This document shows positions 1-7,603 of a stretch of DNA of 7,603 bases, piece by piece. Under the pieces are notes generated by a model that was given only the letters and a program-made list of their open reading frames with translations, did no database searches and was not told where the DNA came from. The DNA comes from Candidatus Kuenenia stuttgartensis (GTDB taxonomy: Bacteria > Planctomycetota > Planctomycetia > Pirellulales > UBA1268): contig CAMCPF010000137.1 of NCBI GenBank assembly GCA_945876515.1, forward strand, positions 1 to 7,603, given 5' to 3'. Numbering within the stretch: position 1 is the stretch's first letter; the number at the start of each line of letters is the position of its first letter. The position numbers and the translations under genes are program-made.

Positions 1-216
1 GTGATAGCGGAGGCCGCCCTTGAGCGGGCCGCGGGCGTCGTTGTGCTGGACGCGATAACCGATGAAGGTGGCGAGCTCCCCCGAGTCGAGCTCGATCGGG
101 ATGCTGACCTGCACCTCCCGCTTGGCGGTGAGCAGCAGCCGCCGCATGCTGGCCGAGAGATCGAGCTGGTCGGCCGCCGCGTCGAAGTAGATGCGGGTGG
201 CGTCTGTGGCACGCAC
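1..216 (-). CDS. gdhA: Glutamate dehydrogenase, N-terminal part (runs off left edge)
   Basis: This is the first 72 codons of a glutamate dehydrogenase read leftward, cut by the window edge. The enzyme interconverts 2-oxoglutarate plus ammonia and glutamate with NAD(P)H in the cytoplasm. The visible protein begins M(V)RATDATRIYFDAAADQL, continues with KREVQVSIPIELDSGELATF at residues 35-54, and ends in GYRVQHNDARGPLKGGLRYH at residues 53-72. The last stretch is the hallmark Glu/Leu/Phe/Val dehydrogenase dimerisation and substrate-binding segment, with the KGGLR loop that contacts glutamate. Family members are about 410-450 residues, so most of the gene, including the Rossmann domain, lies outside. 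I chose the GTG at 214-216 because GGAGG stands 10 bases upstream and homologues start about here. The gene is divergent from the pseudokinase gene. Family membership is secure; cofactor preference cannot be told, and a leucine or phenylalanine dehydrogenase is less likely given this motif. Confidence 0.88.
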   Translation of the reverse strand, partial: MRATDATRIYFDAAADQLDLSASMRRLLLTAKREVQVSIPIELDSGELATFIGYRVQHNDARGPLKGGLRYH

Positions 217-226
217 GGGATCTCGG

Positions 227-231
227 CCTCC
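227..231 (-). promoter_or_regulatory. Ribosome binding site of gdhA
   Basis: On the minus strand GGAGG lies 10 bases before the GTG at 214-216. It decides the start of the glutamate dehydrogenase, which has no nearby ATG in frame. Confidence 0.55.
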
Positions 232-267
232 GGCCGCGGGGAGTGTTGAACAGGCGGATTGCACGAG

Positions 268-293
268 CCCGGGCGGATGATAGCCCGCCCGGG
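268..293. repeat. Perfect 9-bp inverted repeat in the gdhA / pseudokinase divergent spacer
   Basis: CCCGGGCGG at 268-276 is the exact reverse complement of CCGCCCGGG at 285-293, with an 8-base loop. It sits in the 151-base spacer (217-367) between two divergent genes, about 52 bases upstream of the gdhA start and 75 upstream of the pseudokinase start. It could be an operator or a transcript-end or leader hairpin for either gene. There is no T tract. I see no convincing -35/-10 pair elsewhere in this spacer; TACATT at 342-347 is at best a weak -10 for the plus strand. Confidence 0.4.
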
Positions 294-367
294 GCGGCCG
301 CCACAAGAAAATCGGCGCCGCCAAAGCGATGCAAAAGTCGCTACATTGCGGGCAGAGGTTGCCGCCG

Positions 368-3300
368 ATGCCAACGCCCACCGCCACGGATTTTTGGGGT
401 CTGCTCGTCAAGAGCGGGCTCGTCGATGCGGCCGCGGCCGCCGCGCTGCGGCGGGAGCACGAGGCCGATCCGGCCCGTTGCGGCGGCGGCACCGCCAAGG
501 GGATCGCCGGCTGGCTGGCCGACCGCGGCGTGATCACCCGCTGGCAGGCCAAGCGGCTCGGCATCGGCAACCTGGGGCCATTTTTCCTGGGCGACTACCG
601 GCTGCTCGAGCGGCACGAGCGGGAGGGTGACGCGCTCCTGTTCACCGCCCGGCACGAGCCTTCGGGTCGGATCGTGAGCGTGGTCCTGCTCAATGCCAAG
701 CGGTGCCGGAAGCTCGACATCTGGACGGAGATCGTGCAGCGCACGACCGCTGCCAGCCAGGTGACCGACCCGATGCTCTCCCGCACCTGGAGCCTCGAAC
801 AGCATGAGTCGAGCCGGCTGATCGTGTGTGAGCAGATCGAGGGCCTGAGCCTCGCCGCAGAGCTCGACCGGCACGGGGCGCTTCCGGCCGTGCAGGCCGG
901 TGTGCTCGTGTCGCAGATCGCGCGGGCGGTCGCCGAGATCCAGTCGCTCGGCGGGCCGCACGGCAGTCTCTCGCTGGAGGTGTTGCGGCGGGAGCCGCCG
1001 CCGGGAGGCGTGCCGCGGACGGGCCGCGTCCGGCTGCTGCAGTTTCCGCTCGCCGGCGATCCGCATCGGGTGCCGCTCCGGCCCTGGGCCGACGAGGCCG
1101 AACTCGCCCCACTCGGTCGCTCGGCCGCGTATGTGGCGCCGGAGTTGATGCTGCCCGGCTCGGTCTGCGACTTCCGCTCCGACGTCTATTCGATCGGTGC
1201 GATCCTCTATGCGCTCGTGTCCGGCTCCTTGCCCTGCTGGGAAGGCGACGCCGCCGCGACGCTCAAGCGATCCGCCTTCGGTGCGGGGCCTGCGCCGCTC
1301 GGGCCGCCGGCGGTGACGCCCGAGATGGCGACCTTGATCCGTTACCTGATGGCCCGCGACCCGGCAGAGCGGTATCAGACGGCCGCCGAGGCGGCTGACG
1401 CGATCGCCGCCTGCCTCGGGCTGGCGACGGGCGGGGTGGCAGCCGCTACTCGACAGCCGGCGGGGTCGCAGCCGCGTGCGATCACCGCTGCCGCCTCGAC
1501 CGATCAGGTGCTCGACTTTCTGTCGGGGGCAGCTCCGGCGGCTTCGACAGGGGCCGGTTCGCCGAGCGGCGTTGGCTCACGGCCCGTTGCGGCTCAGCCG
1601 GTCGCCCGCGAGCCCGCCGGGCCTTCCGCTCGGATCCGGCGACGTCGCACGCAATTGCGGCTGTTTGGCGGTGCGATCACGCTGGCCATCCTCGCCGGCA
1701 CGGCGGCCTTGGTCGTCAGCCGGCTCGACTGGACGACCGAGCCCGACACCGGGCCGGAGGACGTGAAGGTGGCAGCCACGGCCACCGCGAAACCGTCCGT
1801 GAAGCCGGCGGAGGAGTCAATCGGCTGGGGCAACGTGGGGCCGGCGAAACCCGCCGAGAAGCCGGCACCGGTAGGCGACGAGCCGGGGCCGGCGATGGAG
1901 CAGTCCGGCAAGCCGGCGACCCCCGGCTCGGCGATCAGGCAGATCGTGGTGGAGAACGACACGTTGCCCTGGGCTTCCCCGACCGAGGGCCCGCGGCCGC
2001 GGTTGGCCTACCTCACGCCGGGTTCGCAACTCGTGTTGCTCGCCCGGCCGGCCGACCTGCTGGCCGACGACGAGGGCAGGCGGTTCGTCGAGTCGCTCGG
2101 GCCGCAGGCCGCCGCGGGCCTGGCGACGCTCGCCTCCTTCTGCGGCTGCGAGCCGGCCGACATCGAGTCGGTGCAGGCCGGCTGGCAGGCCGGCGGCCTC
2201 GACCAGGTGCTCGGTGGCTACGTCGTGCGGATGGTCGAGGGGCGCGAGATCACAGGCGACGAGGCGGCGCGGCGGAAGGCCTGGGGGGCGACCACGGCCG
2301 CCCAGGTCGAGGGAGAGACGATCCACAAGGGCAAGCCATTCTCCTTCTGGGTGCCGTCCACGGAGAAGAATCGGGTGCTCGTGGTCGTGCCGGAGGCTGC
2401 CGCCGCAGAGGCCACGGGGTTGCCCGGTGCGGCCGAGGTCCGGGAGACGCTGATCACCCAGATCGTGCGGCAGGCGGTGGCCTCGCGGGGCGCCGCGGCC
2501 GACTCCATGCTCGCCGAACTTCCGCTCGAACTCGAGCAGCTCGCGGGCATGCTCGATGAGAAACGCCATCTCACGTTGTTCGGGTCGCCCCACTACCTCC
2601 TCACCCAGGGCCGGGTGGTGTTGGCCGGACCGCTGGCGAAACTCGCCAAGCCGCTCGAGGCGCTGTTCGGCGAGTCGCTTCAGGCGGCGGCGCTCTCGGC
2701 CCACTTCGCCGACGACTGCTACCTCGAGCTCGACGCCATCGCGACGCGGGACGTTCCCCCCAAGGACCTGGTCGAAGAGCTCGCGGGCCGGGTGGACGGG
2801 CTGCCCGACGCCGTCGAGGCCTACTGCGCGTCGTTGAATCCGGCCCCCTACGGCCGCAAGCTCGTGCTGCGACTGCCGCAGATGCTCCGTTTCGTGTCGG
2901 CCAACATGCGGAGCGGGGCCGAAGGGAAGGGCGTCGTGCTCAACGCGATCCTGCCGCGGCAGGCCGGCCACAACATCGCCCTGGCCACCGAACTGGCGCT
3001 CGCACAGGCGCCGGGCGCCGCGGTCGCGGTGGCGGCGCCGGCTGCGGGCGGGACGCCGGCTGCTCCGGCCGGCGCCCTCGGCAAGCTCGAGCAGAAGATC
3101 ACGCTGGTCTTCGCCAGGGACACGCTCGAGAAGTCGATCCAGATGATCGCCGACGAGATCGGCACGCCGATGGACATCATCGGACCCGATCTCCAACTCG
3201 AGGGCATCACGAAGAACCAGTCGTTCGGGCTCGAGGCCCGCGACAAGGCCGCCCGAGAGGTGCTGCTGGAGATCCTGGCGAAAGCCAATCCCGACGGAAA

Positions 3301-3432
3301 GCTGGTGTACATCGTGCGGCAGGAAGACGGCGTGGAGACCATCCTCGTCACGACCCGGGCCGCGGTTGAGAAGCGCGGCGACAAGTTGCCCCCGGGGTTC
3401 GCTCCGAGGGCCGAGGAGAAGAAGAACAAGGC

Positions 3433-3436
<4 letters not shown>
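368..3436 (+). CDS. Membrane-anchored Hanks-type pseudokinase with large extracytoplasmic C-terminal region
   Basis: This 1022-residue protein has a planctomycete kinase-leader module (residues 8-80) and then a kinase-like fold (about 75-352). Catalytic positions are lost: the beta3 Lys is V106 (VSVVLL), the HRD Asp is S200 (HGSLSLEVL), the following Asn is V205, DFG is QFP (225-227), and no Gly-rich loop is visible. Structural positions remain: APE at 257-259, the alphaF Asp D272 (SDVYSIG) and R335. A Pro/Ala-rich linker follows, then RIRRRR at 422-427 and one membrane helix (432-451), implying the kinase fold is inside and the rest outside. Residues 543-880 are an unnamed domain. Residues 908-982 resemble an STN (secretin/TonB short N-terminal) module. 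I start at ATG 368, which fits the MPTPTATDFW pattern and has GAGG 9 bases upstream; ATG 329 would add 13 poorly supported residues. It is probably a signalling or scaffold protein, but its partner is unknown. Confidence 0.85.
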
Positions 3437-4446
<1,010 letters not shown>

Positions 4447-4469
4447 ACCCTGCGCGGTGGTGTTCGCGG

Positions 4470-5810
4470 TCAGCCGAGCAGTACCAGCGCCAGGCCCATG
4501 TACACGACGAGCCCCACCACGTCGACGATCGCCGACACGAACGGGTTGCTCATGAGCGCGGGGTCGAGGCCGATCGAGCGAAAGATCAGGGGCAGGACCG
4601 AGCCGACCAGCGAGCCGATCAGCACGACCGAGAGAATCGTGGCCGGGATCACGACCGCCTGGGCGGGCGTGGGGGCGTAGGCCAGCGCCAGCAGGTAGCC
4701 GGGCACGGCCAGGATCAGGCCCAGGAGCAGCCCGAGGGCGAACTCCCGCCGCAGGATCCGCCGCCAGTCGGAGAGCTTGCAGTCGCCGGTGGAGAGGGCC
4801 GTGATCACGAGCGTGGCCGACTGGTTGCCCGAGTTGCCGCCGGACGCGATCACCAACGGGATGAAGGCCACCAGCCAGACGTGGGGCGACTTCCAGGTCG
4901 AGAGCACCATCGCCGTGACGGCGGCCGTGGCGAACAGGATCGCCAGCCACACGCCCCGCTTCCAGGTCATCGAGGTGATCGCCGCGTCGAGGTAGCCCTC
5001 GCCGAGCGGGGTGATCGCCGCGCTCATCTGCGCCTCGTCGGTCGCCTCCTGGCGGACGGCGTCGAGCACGTCGTCGTGGGTCACGATTCCGACCAGCCGG
5101 GCGTGGTCGTCGATCACCGGGATGGCAATGAAGTCGAACCGGGCGAGCAGATCGACCACCTTCTCCTGCGGTTCGTCCATGCGGACCGCGATCACGCCCC
5201 GCTGCATCAAGTCGGCGACGAGGGCCGTCGGCTTGGCCAGGATCAGGTCGCGGAGAGAGACGAAGCCCACCAGGTGCCGCTCGGCGTCGAGCACGTAGAT
5301 GTAGTAGATCGACTCGCTGTCCGGGGCCTGCATCCGCAGTCGGGCGATCGCCTCGCCGGCCGTGATGTCGGCCGGCAGCGAGGCGTATTCGGTGGTCATC
5401 AGTGAGCCGGCCGAGCCCTCGGGGCAGGAGAGCAGCATCCGGATGTCGTGCCGCTCGGCCTTGGCGACCAGCGGCAGGATCTCCTCGACGAACTCGGGGT
5501 CGAGTTCGCGGAGCAGGTCGTCGCGGTTGTCGGCGGCCATCCATTCGAGGAGCGGGCCGAGGTGGGCCCGGTCGGCCTCCTTGACGAGCTCGACCTGCCG
5601 CGGGAGCGGGTAGTAAGGGAAGATCTCCGCCTGCCGCTCGACCGGCACGGTCTCGATCAGCCGCCAGATGTCCGCCTCATCCAGGCCCTCGGAGAACTCG
5701 GCGACGGTGGCCGGGTGGAGTTCCTCGGCCACCTCCCGGAGGCCGGCCGTGTCGCCGTCGGCGAGCATCAGCCGCAGTTCGGGCAGCAGGATGGGATTGG
5801 CGGCGGGCAT
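4470..5810 (-). CDS. mgtE: Magnesium transporter MgtE
   Basis: MgtE is a dimeric Mg2+-selective channel of the inner membrane, gated by intracellular Mg2+. The 446 residues are full length for the family (about 450). In order there are: a superhelical N domain (about 1-130, with repeated DEADIWRLIE / DPEFVEEILP patterns), two CBS domains (about 138-195 and 198-255; SLMTTEYASLPADIT, LVGIVTHDDVLD), a connecting plug helix (256-282) and five membrane helices (about 287-305, 311-330, 356-378, 385-409, 424-445). The pore signature appears as PLVIASGGNSGNQS (318-331). D430 in SAIVDVVG corresponds to the pore aspartate of characterised MgtE. The start ATG is the only credible one, since an in-frame stop lies just upstream, but no Shine-Dalgarno is visible. 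The gene converges on aroF and diverges from the cytochrome gene across 70 bases. I saw no Mg2+ riboswitch in that short leader; relation to its neighbours is probably positional only. Confidence 0.96.
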   Translation of the reverse strand: MPAANPILLPELRLMLADGDTAGLREVAEELHPATVAEFSEGLDEADIWRLIETVPVERQAEIFPYYPLPRQVELVKEADRAHLGPLLEWMAADNRDDLLRELDPEFVEEILPLVAKAERHDIRMLLSCPEGSAGSLMTTEYASLPADITAGEAIARLRMQAPDSESIYYIYVLDAERHLVGFVSLRDLILAKPTALVADLMQRGVIAVRMDEPQEKVVDLLARFDFIAIPVIDDHARLVGIVTHDDVLDAVRQEATDEAQMSAAITPLGEGYLDAAITSMTWKRGVWLAILFATAAVTAMVLSTWKSPHVWLVAFIPLVIASGGNSGNQSATLVITALSTGDCKLSDWRRILRREFALGLLLGLILAVPGYLLALAYAPTPAQAVVIPATILSVVLIGSLVGSVLPLIFRSIGLDPALMSNPFVSAIVDVVGLVVYMGLALVLLG

Positions 5811-5822
5811 GGAGCTGTGGCG

Positions 5823-5850
5823 GGGACAACCCGGGGGATGGGCCTATACT
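5823..5850 (+). promoter_or_regulatory. Sigma70-like promoter of the dihaem cytochrome gene
   Basis: GGGACA (5823-5828, four of six matches to TTGACA) and TATACT (5845-5850, close to TATAAT) are separated by 16 bases. Transcription would begin near 5857, giving a leader of about 24 bases before ATG 5881. This supports that start over the in-frame ATG at 5809, which lies upstream of the promoter and inside the mgtE start. It is a consensus match only. Confidence 0.45.
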
Positions 5851-5880
5851 GCGGAAAAATCGACGCCGGCCCAGTATGCC
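5841..5880. repeat. Imperfect inverted repeat over the -10 box and cytochrome start
   Basis: GGC-CT-ATACTG (5841-5851) pairs with CAGTATGCC (5872-5880) over 9 bp with a two-base bulge and a 20-base loop. It covers the proposed -10 and abuts the ATG at 5881. It could be an operator for the divergent mgtE/cytochrome spacer, or chance. Confidence 0.3.
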
Positions 5881-7257
5881 ATGAAGAAATCGTTCGGACC
5901 CCACGGCTTCGTTGCAATCGCCGTCGCCTGGGCGGGCGTGACGATCGGGAGCGAGTTGGATCCAGCCGGCTCGGCGGCGCGGGGCTGGACGGTCCTGCGG
6001 ACCAAGTCCTACCTCCCTGCGGACCTCGACCAGGAAGTGTTCGACGAGCTTTGGACCACCTGGGAAGAGCCGCTGCGATCGCGGGCCGAGCAGGCCCCCC
6101 TGGCGGAGCGGCGGCGGATGGCGATTGAGCGGTACGGCCTCGTGCCCGACCCGACCGATCCGGCCCGGCCGCTCCAGTACGTGGTCGATGCCGAGGGCCG
6201 CTGGACGATGAGCTGCCTGGCCTGCCATCAGGGGCAGGTGCGGGGGGTGCCGGTGCCGGGCGTGCCCAACTCCACCTACGCCCTCGAGACGCTCACCGAG
6301 GAGGTGCGGGCGGTGAAGATCCGGCAGCGGAAGCCGCTGGCCCACATGGACGTGGGCTCGATGTTCCTGCCGCTGGGCACGACCAACGGCACCACCAACG
6401 CGGTGATGTTCGGGGTGGCGCTGATGCGGCACCGCGATGCCGACCTCGGGATCGTGCGGAAGCCGCCGCGGTTCGACCTGTCCCATCACGACATGGACGC
6501 GCCGGCCTGGTGGCACTACGCCAAGCGGAAAAGCCTGTACGCCGACGGCTTCGCCCCCAAGGGTCACCGGATGCTGATGCAGTTTTTGCTGGTCGAGCAG
6601 AACGGGCCGGAGAAGTTTCGCGAGTGGGAGGAGGAGTTTCGGGCGATCGAGCGCTGGATCGAATCGCTCGAAGCTCCACCCTGGCCGGGACGGGTGGACC
6701 GGGATCTCGCCGTGGCCGGTGAGCGGGTCTTCACGGCTACGTGCGCCGAATGCCACGGCACCTACGGCGTCGGCGGCGCCTACCCCGAACGGCTCGTGCC
6801 GATCGCGGAGATCGGCACCGACCGGACGCGGCTCGACTCCCTGACCGCAACCGAGCGACGGGCGCTCAACGATAGCTGGTTCGGGCATTACGGTCGCGAC
6901 GCCGAGCCGCTGCGAGAGCGGGAACAGCCCGAGGGCTATGTGGCCCCGCCGCTCGACGGCGTGTGGGCGACCGCCCCCTACTTCCACAACGGCTCCGTGC
7001 CCACCCTCTGGCACGTCCTGCATCCCGCCGAGCGGCCGGTCGTCTGGCAACGGACGGCGACGGGCTACGACGACGCCCGAGTGGGGCTGGAGATCGAGGC
7101 GTTTCCCGAGATGCCGTCCGACAAACTCCGGTCCGCCGAGCGGCGGCGGTATTTCGACACCCGCAAGCCGGGCAAGAGCGCTGCCGGCCACGACTTCGCC
7201 GACGTGCTCGACGCCGACGAAAAGCGAGCGCTGCTCGAGTACTTGAAGACGCTGTGA
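5881..7257 (+). CDS. Secreted c-type cytochrome with two haem sites (RoxA-like / dihaem peroxidase-like family)
   Basis: This is a 458-residue exported cytochrome. The N-terminus MKKSFGPHGFVAIAVAWAGV has the basic-hydrophobic layout of a signal peptide, so the protein should act in the periplasm, where c-type haem is attached. Two CxxCH haem-binding motifs are present: CLACH (112-116) and CAECH (288-292). Between them lie an LSHHDMDAPAWWHY stretch (200-213) and ADGFAPKGHRMLMQFLL (221-237). The segment PPLDGVWATAPYFHNGSVPT (356-375) and the ending AGHDFAD...ALLEYLKTL (435-458) resemble the rubber oxygenase RoxA and its relatives, which share a fold with bacterial dihaem cytochrome c peroxidases. 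At 458 residues it is much shorter than RoxA (about 680), so the substrate is unknown and rubber cleavage should not be assumed. No strong Shine-Dalgarno precedes ATG 5881; it was chosen for the signal peptide and the promoter position. The partner redox proteins are not in the window. Confidence 0.85.
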   Translation: MKKSFGPHGFVAIAVAWAGVTIGSELDPAGSAARGWTVLRTKSYLPADLDQEVFDELWTTWEEPLRSRAEQAPLAERRRMAIERYGLVPDPTDPARPLQYVVDAEGRWTMSCLACHQGQVRGVPVPGVPNSTYALETLTEEVRAVKIRQRKPLAHMDVGSMFLPLGTTNGTTNAVMFGVALMRHRDADLGIVRKPPRFDLSHHDMDAPAWWHYAKRKSLYADGFAPKGHRMLMQFLLVEQNGPEKFREWEEEFRAIERWIESLEAPPWPGRVDRDLAVAGERVFTATCAECHGTYGVGGAYPERLVPIAEIGTDRTRLDSLTATERRALNDSWFGHYGRDAEPLREREQPEGYVAPPLDGVWATAPYFHNGSVPTLWHVLHPAERPVVWQRTATGYDDARVGLEIEAFPEMPSDKLRSAERRRYFDTRKPGKSAAGHDFADVLDADEKRALLEYLKTL

Positions 7258-7262
7258 GTTAC

Positions 7263-7293
7263 GGCTGCAGGGGCATCCCTGCCCCCTGCAGCC
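7263..7293 (+). terminator. Strong hairpin after the cytochrome gene (possible terminator)
   Basis: GGCTGCA-GGGGCA (7263-7275) pairs with TGCCCC-C-TGCAGCC (7280-7293): 13 bp with one bulged C and a TCCC loop, starting 6 bases after the TGA stop. An alternative perfect 11-bp register (7263-7273 with 7283-7293) also exists. No T tract follows (TTGCC), so it may be an RNA-stabilising 3' hairpin or a terminator of the weak-U type of high-GC bacteria. Confidence 0.55.
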
Positions 7294-7295
7294 TT

Positions 7296-7313
7296 GCCGG
7301 GCCTCCGCCCGGC
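7296..7313. repeat. Second short hairpin in the cytochrome 3' region
   Basis: GCCGGGC (7296-7302) and GCCCGGC (7307-7313) form a perfect 7-bp stem with a CTCC loop, three bases after the preceding hairpin. The tandem pair could act together as a transcript end. Confidence 0.4.
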
Positions 7314-7329
7314 GGCCGCACCTCCGGGC

Positions 7330-7431
7330 GGCCGTGTTCGTTCGCGCGGTGGCGCGCAGCGGGGGTTCAGACGAATCATGGTGTGGCCGTGTTTGTGTGC
7401 GGGGTGGCGCGCGACGTGGGTCGGACGAATC
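7330..7431. repeat. Two imperfect tandem copies of a ~48-base non-coding repeat
   Basis: Copy one (7330-7377) and copy two (7385-7431) both start GGCCGTGTT, share GGTGGCGCGC in the middle and end GACGAATC, with scattered substitutions and one indel. The period is about 55 bases. Both lie outside any supported gene. It looks like a degenerate intergenic repeat; its extent elsewhere in the genome cannot be seen here. Confidence 0.55.
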
Positions 7432-7559
7432 CGATGTGGTGGCGAGGCTCTGCTCCGCCGAATGCGGGTCGGCCTGGAGCACGGTTTCCGCGGACCAGAG
7501 GCCCGCGGCTACTTTCGGCAATGGGCTGCGAGGGGTTGCCCGTGCCAATCGAGCGGCGT

Positions 7560-7600
7560 AGGAAACCGAGCGCAGCAAGGATTGCGCAGCGAGGTTTCCT
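7560..7600. repeat. Inverted repeat at the right edge
   Basis: AGGAAACC (7560-7567) is the reverse complement of GGTTTCCT (7593-7600). Inside it GCGCA (7570-7574) pairs with TGCGC (7583-7587), giving a two-part stem around the loop GCAAGGAT. GCGCAGC also occurs twice directly (7570-7576 and 7584-7590). It could be the transcript end of a gene beyond the right edge or a copy of a dispersed palindromic element. Confidence 0.45.
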
Positions 7601-7603
7601 CCG

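Larger units (their letters stand above)
7258..7603. other. 346-base right-end region without a credible gene
   Basis: This region follows the cytochrome gene. It holds the two hairpins at 7263-7313, the tandem repeat at 7330-7431, unremarkable sequence at 7432-7559 and an inverted repeat at 7560-7600. Open frames cross it on both strands, but their translations are Arg/Ala/Ser-rich with no recognisable motif, and they reflect high GC and the repeat. I saw no tRNA, no clear promoter and no start of a next gene. Confidence 0.5.

Noticed and set aside
1..249. Plus-strand open frame of 82 codons
   Set aside because: It is the shadow of the glutamate dehydrogenase N-terminus on the minus strand.
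329..367. Upstream ATG extending the pseudokinase by 13 residues
   Set aside because: The added residues do not fit the family N-terminus, whereas ATG 368 begins the expected MPTPTATDFW pattern and has a GAGG upstream.
1817..3196. Minus-strand open frame of 459 codons
   Set aside because: It lies wholly inside the pseudokinase gene on the opposite strand, with low-complexity composition.
4447..4469. Possible bidirectional terminator between aroF and mgtE
   Set aside because: The 23-base gap contains no convincing inverted repeat or T tract.
5668..5880. Upstream extension of the cytochrome frame into the mgtE 5' end
   Set aside because: It would overlap mgtE, precede the promoter and bury the signal peptide inside the protein.
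7334..7561. Plus-strand 75-codon frame in the right-end region
   Set aside because: It begins with a GTG lacking a ribosome site and spans the non-coding tandem repeat (the GSDES pattern comes from the repeat), with no recognisable motif.
5677..7578. Minus-strand open frame of 633 codons
   Set aside because: It is antisense to the whole cytochrome gene, which has two CxxCH motifs and family signatures. The composition is Arg/His/Pro-rich with no motif.

Overview
The window is very GC-rich and most likely comes from a bacterium of the phylum Planctomycetota. The main evidence is the large membrane protein at 368-3436. Its N-terminal module, with the pattern FWxLL...ITRWQAKRL...FFLGDYRLL before a kinase fold, is a hallmark of planctomycete Hanks-type kinases. 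The two-haem cytochrome at the right end is also of a type common in that phylum. I cannot name a genus or order from the sequence alone.

Layout, left to right. (1) 1-216, minus strand: the first 72 codons of a hexameric-type glutamate dehydrogenase running off the left edge, with a GTG start and a good ribosome binding site. (2) 217-367: a 151-base divergent spacer with a perfect 9-bp inverted repeat. (3) 368-3436, plus: a 1022-residue single-pass membrane protein with a cytoplasmic kinase fold in which the catalytic positions are replaced (a predicted pseudokinase), followed by a large extracytoplasmic part ending in a secretin-STN-like alpha/beta module. (4) 3433-4446, plus: a type I-beta DAHP synthase, first enzyme of the shikimate pathway, overlapping the pseudokinase gene by ATGA and so probably translationally coupled to it. 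(5) 4470-5810, minus, convergent with aroF: a complete MgtE magnesium channel. (6) 5811-5880: a short divergent spacer with a good plus-strand promoter. (7) 5881-7257, plus: a secreted cytochrome with two CxxCH sites, of the RoxA-like / dihaem peroxidase-like family. (8) 7258-7603: a 346-base region without a credible gene, holding strong hairpins, a tandem imperfect repeat of about 48 bases and an edge inverted repeat.

Most of these genes are housekeeping (nitrogen assimilation, aromatic amino acid synthesis, Mg2+ uptake). The unusual unit is the pseudokinase-aroF pair: a membrane protein that appears unable to phosphorylate, with a large outside domain, cotranscribed with the entry enzyme of aromatic biosynthesis. 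No mobile elements, CRISPR arrays, tRNAs or rRNAs are visible.
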